A stretch of DNA of 64,000 bases, from NCBI GenBank assembly GCA_958450325.1, contig OY288244.1:38129424-38193423 (forward strand). The letters run 5' to 3'. Made by a program: the position numbers and the translations under genes. The stretch is from Agrostemma githago. Its lineage: Eukaryota > Streptophyta > Magnoliopsida > Caryophyllales > Caryophyllaceae. The notes beneath the pieces were generated by a model. The model was given only the letters and a program-made list of their open reading frames with translations, had not been told where the DNA came from and searched no databases. Of the stretch, positions 9,583-20,029 are shown one piece after another; position 1 is the first letter of the stretch, and every line of letters begins with the position of its first letter.

Positions 9583-10414
9583 TTAGGACACACATTTTTA
9601 TAGTGACCAAAGCCTTGGCACTTGAAGCAACGTACCTTGGACAAACTAGTTTCAGTGGGTGTCTTATTTGTGGGTTGAGTCGGGTTACTCTTAATGGAAA
9701 GGGGTTGATTAGTGTTAACTGAATTTGCCTTGTTACTCCCCTCACCTCGTGACCAAGTATGACTCCTACTAGACTCATTCTCATACTTAGTTTTCCCTTG
9801 TGCCTCAATTTTTAAACATAATCCACACAACGTATCAAAATCAGAGTATTGTCATAAATCAACTGTATTAGCAATACTACGATTTAACCCACGTAAGAAT
9901 CTAGCCATTTTTATCTCTTCGTTTTCCTCTACTTCCCCCATTAACAACAAGTTTTCAAACTCCTCAATGTACTCGCTAACACTCATCCTTCCTTGTACGA
10001 GATTAGCAATCTTTTTGTATAAGGACAACTTATGTGTAGTTGGGACATACCTTTTGCGTAGCTTTCGTTTCAAGGATTCCCAAGAAGAAATCTTACCCTT
10101 TCCATCCCTGGTGCATTGTATCTTCAGCCCTTCATACCAAAGAGAAGCCCCTTTGCTTAGCTTCAGAATTGCATACTTGCACCTCTCCTCGTCCTCCAAG
10201 TCTTTGAAGTCAAAAAGCTTCTCAATGTTTCTTTCCCATTCCAAGTAGACTTCAGGATCAGTACCTCCAATGAACTCAGGGAGTTCGTTCACTTGATTTT
10301 GTCCACCGGCTCTCTTCTTGCTTGGAAACGAGAATTCATGGGCTGGTAGTTCTCCAATGCTTTCTTTAGGTGTTCCAAGAAGTTAGGGTCGTCAAAGTTC
10401 ACTCCTCCTGCCAT
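9583..10414 (-). pseudogene. Gag of element F, broken
   Basis: Starts at ATG 10414 (MAGGVNFDDP...). A one-base loss near 10290 (the AAG-GTAAAC of A reads AAG-TGAAC here) shifts the frame. The main gag stretch is then open (NELPEFIGGTDPEVYLEWER ... NTVDL) until a stop at 9849-9851, where B has Cys (TGT to TGA). Beyond it come LCGLCLKIEAQ and the zinc knuckle CFKCQGFGHYKNVCP, CX2CX4HX4C. C1 is inserted directly after the knuckle; gag resumes at 4708. It would encode a nucleocapsid-bearing Gag if undamaged. Confidence 0.85.
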
Positions 10415-10439
10415 GCTTTACGTCTTTAGGAAGACCAAA

Positions 10440-10451
10440 GCTCTGATACCA
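10440..10451 (-). promoter_or_regulatory. Primer binding site of element F
   Basis: Minus-strand TGGTATCAGAGC, four bases inside F's 5' LTR; intact despite decay of the coding region. Confidence 0.9.
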
Positions 10452-10455
10452 CTAA

Positions 10456-11172
10456 TGATGTGAGTTAGAATGAACTTTGAACAAGTTATATGGAGATTGA
10501 TAGTATTTGAGATTAACGACGAACAAGTAACAAAAACAGAATGTAATGGTTGTTGTAAGGATGATGGAATGTAACCAAGGATAGTATGCTTAGTGAGATA
10601 GACCTATACCTCAACAAAGCGGGTGCTAATTCAAGCACTCGATTGAAAAAGCGAGTATAGAGCTTGTAACGCGACTAACTCTAGTACTTTGTCTTGTAAG
10701 CTACAAAGACGAAAAAGGAAAAGCAAGGCTTTTACTCAGGTTTGTTTTATGCAAGTTGAATGATTTATTCATCAATTTGATGGCTATATACAGCCTACAA
10801 AACGTCCCCAAACCAGAATGGTCAAGGGTGATACAAACAAAGCTAAGGAGATAAAAACAAAGCTAACGAAAAGAACTTAGACAAAGCAAGAATGTGAACA
10901 CAATCAGCCTACAATCAGCCTACTAACTCCGGTGCACATCCCTTGCTTAAATGAGTGTGAACCCAAGTTAACGCATCCATATGGTCTTGACTATTTGACT
11001 TGAAAACTTGCTCTTTTACTCGGTCCAAGTAGGTGCTTGCACGAGCTAGTTTAACACTTGAAGAAGGCACACTACTAGACTTGAAGGAGGGGCTAAGGTG
11101 GCTGGACTAGGACCATTTGGAGCTAGTGTAACTTCATTGAACTCTTGGTTTGTTGCTTCTTCATTCGGATCA
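10456..11172 (-). repeat. 5' LTR of element F (717 bp, diverged C/E/F type)
   Basis: Sense ends TGATCCGAATGAAG... and ...ACTCACATCA, clearly diverged from the C and E LTRs, consistent with greater age. The bases beyond its outer end (CGTAC, 11173-11177) begin the coiled-coil exon context. The opposite end of F lies outside the window. Confidence 0.88.
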
Positions 11173-11204
11173 CGTACCCTCCTAATGTTTAATTGTATTT
11201 GTAG

Positions 11205-12588
11205 GATGTCCTGGATATGGTGGGGCAGCAAGAGACTCGGGTGACCGAGCTCGAGGCGGAAGCGGCTGAGGCACTACAGCTCCTGCAATCTCGGGCTGAC
11301 GAGATCGCCTTCCTAAAGGTTCAGCTGGCTCGGTCTCAGGGTGAGACCTCTATGCAAGGCGAAGTGATCCGAATCAAGAAGCTACTAATCCTAGTAAGGA
11401 AGTACTAAAGAGCTCAACGAAGTAATACCAGCTCCTACTTAACTATAGTCCAGCTACATTAGCACTAATAAAGAGTCGTCTTCAATTATGGAGCTAGCTC
11501 GAGTTTGAGCGGAATAAAGGAGCAAATAGTCAAGGATATATGAAGGCATTAACTTAGGTTCACACCCATTCAAGCATGGGAATTTCTGATACGAGTTCAT
11601 TTTGCAGCATTGTTTTGATCAGTCCATATCTCGAGTTATACTTGGATTTTCGTAGTCATTCAAAATGTAGGAGATAGATTTCGAGCTTATCTTTCCAATG
11701 ACTATTCATGAAGGCTCATTGAACAAGTATTGACAAAGTTATGGTCCGAACAAGTCAGTTGTGCATGGGAAAGCACCGGGGTTAAAGAGGACGTTTGAAG
11801 CTGGTTGTGTTCACTTGGTGTGCACGTCCAAATGAAGCTTTGTTATTAGCTCCATGTTCACACCAGCCACACCTTAATGCTCTCTTAGCTTTGTTATTAG
11901 CTCCATGTTTACATTACTTTGTTATTAGCTCCTAGCTTTGTTCTTAGCTCCTAGTTCACATTAGGCTTAAGCTTTGTTTTTGTCACCATTGTACTTTGTT
12001 ATTGTCACCCTTGACCAGCCGGTTTTAAGGGTCTTGTAGGCTATATATAGCCACCCATTTGAAGGAATAAAGATCATCCAATTTGCATAACAAAAACTTG
12101 AGTAAAGCTGAGCTTTCTGTTTCGTCTTTGTAGTTTACAAGACAAAGTCTAGAGTGAGTCGCGTTACAAGCTCTAAACTCGCTATTTCAATCGAGTGTTT
12201 GATCTAGAAAACCGCTTTGTTGAAGTATAGGTCTACTTCACCTAGCATACTATCCTTGGTTACGGCTTATCCTTCCTTAAACTATCCTTTCTTTCTGTTT
12301 TGGTTACTCATTCACGTTCCATTTCAGAATACTAATCCATCTTTACATTCTTGTTTCAAAGTTCATATCAACTCACATCACGAAGCCAGACATCGGGTTG
12401 AAAGGGAGGCTGAGACTACGGGTGCTAACGAGGAGATCGGAGGAGTCCCCGAGACGGCTACCTTAGACATGCTGTCGGGGATGGATAGTAGTGAGTCTCT
12501 TCTTATAGACTTGGAGGATCTAGGTTTAGATGGCAACCTTTGCGAGGTTGTGATAGCGATTGCTGCGGCTTCTAGGGGTACTTCGTAG
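11205..12588 (+). pseudogene. Coiled-coil exon of unknown gene, split by a solo LTR
   Basis: After a possible splice acceptor (TTTGTAG, 11198-11204) a frame reads DVLDMVGQQETRVTELEAEA..., with heptad-like Leu/Ala/Glu spacing. It runs to 11364, continues after solo LTR H at 12386 (about 67 more codons) and stops at 12588. Removing H and one CGAAG copy restores one frame, so it was open when H landed. I do not recognise a domain beyond the predicted coiled coil. Given the neighbouring Tat antisense ORF on the same strand, it may be the C-terminal part of another such ORF; a host gene fragment cannot be excluded. Its 5' part would lie left of F, outside the window. Confidence 0.5.
11365..12380 (+). 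repeat. Solo LTR H (1,016 bp, A/B/H type)
   Basis: Complete LTR TGATCCGAATCAAGAAG...ACTCACATCA flanked by perfect CGAAG duplications (11360-11364 and 12381-12385), with no internal sequence. It is the product of recombination between the two LTRs of one element. A 14-bp perfect palindrome GGCTATATATAGCC (12039-12052) contains its TATA box. Most of this LTR reappears as the distal 1,025 bp of the D-type LTRs. Confidence 0.95.
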
Positions 12589-13473
12589 CATCGATTTGCT
12601 TATGAATTTGTATGTGTTGTATATTTGTTTTTAAAATTTTAGTACTTGAATTAGGTGGATTAGTCTTGTGTTTTTGTTTGGCGAATTGTTTACCTAGATT
12701 GACAAGTAATCTCTTTCGCGTTCATTCATTTGCGATCTGACCTAGTTTGGGGCGCGTTTGACGTTGTACAGAGGTATGAAAACAGTTCCTTTTGGATGTT
12801 CTGAAATGCGTCGATTTGAGCCGGAAATCGGATAAGATAGTACGTCGATTAAAATGTTTTGACTCGAGATAGACGAGATGTAAAGTGCTAACGTAAAACA
12901 TTGGCATTTTTTGACCGAGTATATTAGGAGATGAGTTTACTTGCTTTAACATTCAGAACGAAATCGAAGTTTAAAATTTGGGCAACTTTTGAAAAAGTTA
13001 GACCACTTTTTTGCATACTCATAATATTGCCTTGTCAGGCTACAGACGACTTGATGATGACTGTCAATAAGCTACAACACGCCCAGGTGGTGTAGCTTAT
13101 CCCCCTAAAAAAAATAAAAAAAACATCCAAGTCCTGAGCGTCCGACGGGTTAACTCACGTTCCTGCGGTCCTTGCATGGGTGCTTCAATTTTCGGGGCGG
13201 GTTTTAGCGGCTTTGGGAGGTCGTTCTCGATGTCCGGGGTGTCCTGTGGTAGCCATTGTTATAGTGCGGGATTGGTGTTTCTACCTTTGGAGTTGCTCTA
13301 GATGCTGCCCAATTAGATACGGGCGCTTGGTCTGAGGCTCTCGGGTCCAGGGTTATGGAAATTTTCATCGTTTCCTAATTATTGTGGGATTAGGTCTATA
13401 TATACGGGTCGTCGATGCTTGTTTTAGACATACTAGGATATCCATAGAGTCTAGCACGTCTATATTTAGCATC
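12589..13473. other. No recognisable gene; probable 3' region of Tat element T1 or flanking DNA
   Basis: No long frame and no LTR end that I can define. A short imperfect inverted repeat (AAGCTACAACACGCC ... GGTGGTGTAGCTTA, about 13070-13101) and an A-rich run (13107-13125) are present. The 3' LTR of T1 would be expected here but no boundary could be placed. Confidence 0.4.
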
Positions 13474-14966
13474 ATGTCGGGTTTTGGGAATGTGCTTTCC
13501 GAGTGGGCTAGTTCTTTTAAGAAGTGTGACCCCGAGATTTATTCAAGTGATGGTTTGTCCGTGGTTGTCACGCTAAGTCGAGTCAAGGTACAGGACGACT
13601 TCTTATTAGCATGCTGTAGGTTTTGGGACTCGAAGGGTAATGTTTTTGCTTTTCTCGGAGGTAAAATTTGTCCTTTGCCCGAAGAGATAGATGCCATAGG
13701 TGGGTGGAGCAAGGCTCGTCCTTGTGTGCCTTATGGGGATGACGCTTACGTTGAGCGGTTTTACCATTTTTTTTGGATCTTTCGTCATTGGAGGAGGCTA
13801 AAGGTTATTTTGGTAGGGATGGCATTAACTTAGAGTTGCTTTCTAAGACGTTCTCACAGGTTGGTTCTCATCATGTTTCGGCCTTAGCTTGTAGATGCGC
13901 TTTTAATGTTGCGATGGCTTGTTATCATCTTTTTGAGGATGCGAGGGTGTGTGAAGGTTGGGGTAACCCTCGAGTTTTGGATGTGGTGATGGGGATGGAA
14001 CATGGACGATCCCCTTCTTTGCTTCTTTTGGGCGAGCTTATTCTAGGTCTTAATGCCCGTGCTCGACTCCATGATACATCTTTTCGAGGTTCCAGAATTA
14101 TTTTGCAGGTATTTTTTTTATTTATGTAGCTTGGTTTTCTTTGTTTTGTTTTTGTGGTTGTTTTGGTTTGGGGGTGTGATGTTTTGTCTTGTTTTGTACA
14201 GGTATGGTTACAAGAACAGCTTGGTTTGGTCGACCCTCCCCGGGGATTTAAAGATTATAACTATAGGGGTTTCACGGGCCGGAAGACGGTGCAGGCGTGG
14301 AGCAAGGGTCATAAGGAGAAGAAATGGCTCTTCTATTTGGCTAAGAATGAGGTGATCATTAGGTGGTCTATCCCGTGGTGGAATATTAGTGGGCGTGTCG
14401 GGTTTCCATTTTCTTCCTCGACCTGGGCTTTACTAATACTATCCATGAGGGATCAAGTTCATATTTACCCGGGCATGTTGTCGAATCAAATGGGTGTTAA
14501 ACCTTCCATTCCAGAGGATGCTAAAGTTATCACTAGTTCTGACCCATGGACCGAGGATTTGTTTAGGAACTTTAGGGTGTCTTGGGAACAGAATTTTTTG
14601 CATCCCGTTGTTAAGGAAAGTGTTTGACCGATCGAAATTGCCTCCGTCCGGCAGAGGGTTTGTGAACACCCGTCAGGACTGAGCAACTCAAAAGTTAGGA
14701 AGACAACGCTGTTAAGGGGCGAGGAGGTGACTCGAGAGACTAAGTGCCTGACCAAAGACAGTGTTACCGATCCTAGTTCTGTCGGTTCATCTAAGCGGGC
14801 CAAGACTAACGAGACCCATATTAAAATCGTGGAAGAGGAAGGAAAGTTTGACTGGCTGGGCTCGTCTTTGGCTAGGGCGTTGGAAGCTTGCCTTCAGAAA
14901 ATCGAGGATGAGGAATGCAAGCAGGTACACCCGAATGGCAAAGGAAAGGAAAAGTTGGACCGGTAG
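13474..14966 (+). pseudogene. Antisense extra ORF of T1 (plant mobile domain/DUF7745-like), with intron
   Basis: Starts MSGFGNVLSEWASSF. Exon 1 to 14108 contains FWDSKGNVFAFLGGKICPLPEE, resembling plant mobile domain/DUF7745-type proteins, and ends GSRIILQ. Intron 14109-14201 (93 bp, GT...TACAG). Exon 2 begins VWLQEQLGLVDPPRGF and includes RWSIPWWNISGRVG and SMRDQVHIYPG. A frame change near 13770 at a run of T, and further changes after 14627, break it. The C-terminal part is charged and lysine-rich, ending near 14966. It lies antisense and convergent to T1 pol, as described for additional ORFs of plant Tat elements (Steinbauerova and colleagues, Genetica). T2 has a homologue with an intron at the same site. 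Function is unknown. Confidence 0.7.
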
Positions 14967-15162
14967 AGCTCAGCCATTTTGTATTATGTATTATTAGTTG
15001 ATATTATATGGCGTATTAGTATTAGTTTTTGTGGAGTTTTGACACGTTGCTGACTTCCGGGATGTCCGGGTTTCAGATGTTTGATGTAAATGCCTCGACA
15101 AAGGCTCGATTCAACCGAATTTTGTTATTTTTTAAATGAGAAGCACGTATATTTTTTTGTGG

Positions 15163-15237
15163 TGGCTCGCAACTCGATTCTTCATTTTGCCCGGGGCGCT
15201 CTTTCGGGTTTTCACCCCGTCCTCGGCTCGTCATATA

Positions 15238-15274
<37 letters not shown>

Positions 15275-15283
15275 GTATATATG

Positions 15284-15322
<39 letters not shown>

Positions 15323-15397
15323 TACGATGGCTCGCAACTCGTTTCTTCATTTTGCCCGGGACTCCCTTTCGGGTTTTCGCCCCGTCCTCGGCTCGTC
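15163..15397. repeat. TA microsatellite between two 70-bp direct repeats
   Basis: A (TA)n array with CATA/TGTA interruptions (about 15233-15324) sits between two 70-bp direct copies (15163-15232 and 15328-15397) that begin TGGCTCGCAACTCG and end CTCGGCTCGTC. It lies in the 3' untranslated region of T1, a known hotspot of tandem-repeat formation in Tat elements. Confidence 0.85.
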
Positions 15398-15518
15398 GTT
15401 TGTGCATCGTCATTTTAAATCACTCGTTGGTCGGGACGTGAAAGGAGTCCCGGTTTGTACATGAATCGATTAACCGATTTTTCTTATTTGTTTGTTTTGT
15501 TTCAGTTGTACTCGGAGA

Positions 15519-15556
15519 AGGGTTGCCTACGTATCCGTTTTTAGGCGGAATCAAAC
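15519..15556 (-). promoter_or_regulatory. Conserved Tat 3'-UTR motif (T1 copy)
   Basis: The minus strand reads TTGATTCCGCC...ACGGATACGTAGGCAACC, downstream of the pol stop. T2 has TTGATTCTGC...GCGGATACGTAGGCAGCC at the same place. Conservation in two diverged elements outside coding sequence suggests an RNA signal; the role is unknown. Confidence 0.55.
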
Positions 15557-15686
15557 CATGTTCGTAGTTCTTACGAAAAGTGTGAGTGATTTTGCTTTAG
15601 ACTCGTTTATGCCATTTATCGATGCGAATTTTGATTTTTTTTTGCTTCCCCCTAAGTCGGAGGTCGGGACATGGTTTTCAGGGTGT

Positions 15687-17300
15687 TTACGGGTAGTATC
15701 GTTTGAGCTGATCCATGGTGGTTGGGGTTGAGAACCCTTGACCGTCTAGGTCGGTGAGGATCACAGCGCCCCACGAGAGTATTTTCCTAACGAGGTACGG
15801 GCCCGTCCAGTTTGGTTTGAATTTCCCTCTAGGGTCAACGGGAAGGGGTGCTCTAATGGACTTAATTACTAAATCTCCCTCGTGTATGTTTCGGGATTTC
15901 ACTCGTTTGTTAAAGGCTCGCTGGATTCGTTGCTGGTACGCGTGTACGTTGGATGGAGCATGTATCCTACGTTCGTCTAGGAGTACTAGTTCATCGTATC
16001 GTTTTTGGTTCCATTCTTCCTCGGGGATACCACTTTCGACTAATACTCTTAGTGACGGTATCTCTAGCTCTATTGGTTGGACGGCTTCGGAGCCGTAGGT
16101 TAGGTAATATGGTGTGGCTCCAGTGTTCGATAGGATGTTTGGTATCCCCATAAGGCAAAGGGAATTTTTTTTGGCCAATCCCTGTAGTTGTCTATCATTT
16201 TCTTAAGGATTGTGGTGATGGTTTTTTGGCTGCTTCTACGGCTCCGTTTGTTTGTGGTCTATAGGGTGAGGATTTGTGTTTTTGGATTTTGTATTTGTCT
16301 AGGAGCTTTTGGGTTTCGGCCCTAAAGTGAGCCCCCTGGTAACTGATGATCTCATGAGGTATGTCGTAGCGGCAGATGATGTTGTTTTGTATGAATTTGA
16401 CTACTTGTTTTTGAGGTTAGTACGGTGTAAGAGGCAACTTCTACCCATTTGGTGAAATAATCGACGGCCACTAGTATGAAGCAGTGTCCGTCGGTCCCAG
16501 ATGGGTGTACTTTCCCTACGATGTCTATCCCCCAAGTGGAGAAAGGCCAGAGGGTGCCTATAGTGTGTAGAGGATAAGGAGGTAGGTGTTGGATGTTGGA
16601 TGTTGGCAAATATTTGGCAATTGTGGCAGTGGCGAACGTGACGTTGATAGTCTGTCTCTATGGTAATCCAGTAATAGCCCAGTCTCATTATTTTACGGGC
16701 TAGTAGGTGTGCACTCATGTGGGGTCCGCACTCCCCGTCATGTACCTCTTCCATGACTCTCTCGGATTGAATTTTGTTTACGCATCTAAGGGGGACTCCT
16801 TGTGGGGTTCTGTTGTATAGTAGCCCTTGATTTAGGACGTAATGGGTGGCTTGCATTCGTAGGGCTCTCTTGTTCTTGGTGTTAGTGTTGGGTGGATATG
16901 ACCCGTGGGTTTTAAAGTCTAGGATCGCTTTGTACCAAGGTTCTTAGGAGGTATCGTCGGTTTCGAGGTTATGGATGTAGGCTGGTTGTTCACTTCTCTC
17001 TATGCAAATAGGCATGAAGAAAAGGTGATCGAGCTTGTTTATTAGTGAGGCTAGTTTGGATAACGCATCGGCGAATTGGTTTTCCTCACGAGGTATGTGT
17101 ATGAAGTTAATTTCAGTGAATTCCCGGACATCGTTTCTACTTCGGTTTGGTATGGGGTTAGGCTTTTGCTATAAACTTTCCAGGTACCCGTAGCTTGGTT
17201 GACCACTAAGGATGAATCTCCATGTACTCTAAGTTTTTTTGACTCCGAGAGATATGGCTGTTTTTAGACCTATTAGGCTTCGCGTTCGGTTGCGTCGTAA
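15687..17300 (-). pseudogene. Second RNase H and integrase remnant of T1
   Basis: Minus strand, broken by several stops and frame changes. From 17300 leftward: pieces of an archaeal-type RNase H (EREA..., LRVHGDSS), a linker (MPICIERSEQPAYIHN), an integrase zinc region (HDGECGPHMSAH ... CHNCQIF, about 16850-16600), a core start (WGIDIVGKVHPS), and the C-terminal 163 codons (16178-15687) with GATPYYLTYGSEAVQP and a basic tail ending MDQLKRYYP. It aligns throughout with the intact T2 pol C-terminus. The second catalytic Asp and Glu of the integrase are not recoverable in one frame. Protease and RT are absent upstream. Confidence 0.85.
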
Positions 17301-17632
17301 GTCTGGTTGGGTGGCTGTTTGTTCGTTTGCAAGCTTATTGTTGTTTGGTCAATGGTTGGTTGAATCTGAGGTTGTTATTCCTGATTTCCTTTTTAGGGTG
17401 AAGTTGAGTGGTCTGTTCGTGGTAGCCCTTGCGTTTTAGTAAGTCGTTAACGATAATTGGCATAAGGTCGTGTCTTTTTAAAGCGTTAAAGTAAACTGTT
17501 GAAAGAAATTAAGCGATCTGTCGAGGCATGTTTGTAAAAAAAGGAAGTTGTTTTATTGATAGATAATAAAACGGGCTAGATGCCCGTGATTTGTTCTTAG
17601 GGGAAGCGGAGGACATGTTCCCTTGCACCTCC
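17301..17632. other. Uncoded spacer within T1, left of solo LTR G
   Basis: No supported gene. It contains TTTTATT...AAAACGGGCTAGATGCCCGTG, a short hairpin-like sequence resembling the AT-rich stretch after pol in T2. It ends in CCTCC, the left target duplication of G. Confidence 0.4.
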
Positions 17633-18037
17633 TGATGCGTGTAATTTATATACGTTTATTCCATCTTTTACGCACGCATTTCCATGCTAACGAGTAGCAT
17701 TGTCTACTATTTTCCCCCGAATTTGATACTTTGTGGTCTTGTTGCATCTTATGTAGGGAATGGACTCGTGGACGCAAAAACAAGGCAAAAATCGTTATTC
17801 TTAAAGATGAAATCTTATGCGAAATAAGAAAGAAGAACGATAGTTTTCAAACGGGTCAAATTAAAATGTACATATCTTGAGTTCTACAACTTAAATTGAT
17901 CTGATTTTAGTTACCTTGGAAAGCTCTTTCTCTTAGCTTTCCAACGGTATATTATAAGCCTGATTTGAAGAAGTAACGAAGAAATGACAAGCGTTTGAAG
18001 TTGAGTGCGCAGTGCTGAAAACGGAAACAGGTCTATG

Positions 18038-18094
18038 ATAGTCGAACGACTATCCAAATAGTCGACCGACTATCCACTATAGTCAACCGACTAT
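18038..18094. repeat. Three palindromic ATAGTCGnnCGACTAT units in solo LTR G
   Basis: Copies at 18038-18053, 18058-18073 and 18079-18094, spaced about 20 bp. Two have intact inverted symmetry apart from the central bases and the third has one change. Such arrays in an LTR suggest binding sites for a dimeric factor. Confidence 0.75.
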
Positions 18095-19336
18095 TCTCAA
18101 GACTGGACGAATACCGAGACTTTCCTAATTTGATGTTTAGGGTTAATAAGACTTTTGGGCTTTTGTTTTAGCTTATTATTTAAGAAACTATTAGACTAGA
18201 TTTATATACCACTTCTTCCTTATTCTTTTAATTCTCTTGAGACTACTCTCTTTAGATTTTTCTTTACCTTAAACTTTTAGATCTAGATTTATGAATTATT
18301 TTTCTACTCTTCCTTTAAACTCGATAATCTAATTCTTTCTTTGTTCTTTCTTATTCTCTTTGTTCTTAATTCTTTCTCTCTTAATCTTATTAATTCTTTT
18401 ATGCTTAATTTCTCTTTAGATCTTATTAATTTATTAATCTTAATCTTTATAATTGTTGTCGTAAATTTTTCTATGAGTAGCTAATTTTCCTTGCTAGGGT
18501 TTAGGGGATCCATGAATTGAATACGATTGTTAATTAGTTTACAAATCTGTCAATGATATTGTGTCTATGTTGTTAATTGTAGCATTTAATTGAGATTAAT
18601 TGATTAAGTCGACATAATTGATTAATTGAATTGGTGAACTTTAACCTAAGATTGAAAGCCTAGTAAATGTTTGACCTGCTACAACACATTAGTTTGCCCT
18701 AAAAAGATCGGAAGCCTTTAGACGCATGCTAGGGTGAATAGCGGACCGGAAGGACCTTTTCACTACCCCTTAGACCAATATCTATGATAGACCTGTGACC
18801 TAGACTGTGACCGTAGGAAATTCATGGTGAACCGACAATCCTAGTTTTCTTTCCATATAAATTTGTCTTAATCCATCCTATTTATTTTAGTTATTTATTC
18901 TCCTTTAATTTTCTTTCATTCACTACTTTAGTTTAGTTAACCCAATTACAAACCCCCCGATTTGTTACTTAGATAAACTTTAATTACGAGTAGAATTGAT
19001 CCGAATGAAGAGGCTAAAGAGTTCAATGAAGTAACACTAGCTCCTAATAGTTCTAGTCAAGCCACTTTAGCACCTCCTACCAGCCTAGTAGTGTGCCTCC
19101 TCCAAATAATAAGTTAGCTCGTATGGGAGCTGAATAAAGGAGCAAAGAAGTCAAGGTAAATTAAAGACATTAACTTGGGTTCACACCATGGCTATGTTCA
19201 CATAGTGTGCACATCCTCAAGCTTTGTTTTTGGCTCCATGTTCACACAAGGGGGTCGCGGCTGATTGCTCTTTGTTAGAGCTTTGTTATTAGCTCCTAGT
19301 TTACATTACTTTGTTATTAGCTCCTAGCTTTGTTAT

Positions 19337-20029
19337 TGATGTGAGTTGATATGAACTTTGAAACAAGAATGTGAAGTATGATTAGTATTCTGAAATGGAA
19401 CGTAAACAAGTAACCAAAACAGATTGAAAGGATAGTTTTAAGGTTGAGTAAACCGTAACCAAGGATAGTATGCTAGGTGAAGTAGACCTATACTACAACA
19501 AAGCGGTTGCTAGATCAAACACTCGATTGAAATAGCGAGTTTAGAGCTTGTAACGCGACTTACTCTAGACTTTGTCTTGTAAACAACAAGGACGTAAAAG
19601 AAAGCTTAGCTTTACTCAGGTTTTTGATATGCAAATTGGATGTCCTATTCCTTCAAAATGGCCGGCTATATATAGCCTACACAAGACCCTTAAACCGGCT
19701 GGTTTAGGGTGACAAAAACAAAGCTACCACCATGTGAACAAGGAGCTAATTACAAAGTTGGGAGCTAATAACAAAGTAATGTAAACATGGAGCTAATAAC
19801 AAAGCTTGCTGATGTGCACACTAAGTGAACATAGCCATGGCGTGAACCCAAGTTAATGTATTCAATTTACCTTGACTTCTTTGCTCCTTTGTTCAGCTCC
19901 TATACGAGCTAACTTAATACTTGGAGGAGGCACACTACTAGGCTGGTAGGAGGTGCTAATGTGGCTTGACTAGAGCTAATAGGAGCTAGTGTTACTTCAT
20001 TGAACTCTTTAGCCTCTTCATTCGGATCA
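19337..20029 (-). repeat. 3' LTR of C2 (693 bp)
   Basis: C/E/F type. Sense ends are TGATCCGAATGAAG and ACTCACATCA; the purine tract complement TCTCCTCCCCCTTG follows at 20030. Confidence 0.92.

Larger units (their letters stand above)
4085..11172 (-). mobile_element. Element F: old gag-protease-bearing chromovirus-like element, interrupted
   Basis: Minus-strand element with 5' LTR 10456-11172, primer site 10440-10451, gag 10414 to 9583 and then, after the C1 insertion, the rest of gag and protease to 4085, where B is inserted. Everything downstream of protease lies left of the window. The TTAGG at 9583-9587 is repeated at 4709-4713, as expected from C1's insertion. F has several stop codons and a frameshift and is the oldest copy of its family here. 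Confidence 0.85.

Noticed and set aside
9575..9595. Gag zinc knuckle running straight into an LTR-encoded tail, as if a real short Gag isoform.
   Set aside because: The TTAGG duplication shows C1 is inserted here; the fusion is a chance read-through into its LTR.
19201..19336. Short regularly spaced repeats that could suggest a CRISPR-like or satellite array.
   Set aside because: They are imperfect U3 motifs shared by all LTRs of the family, with no spacers or associated genes.
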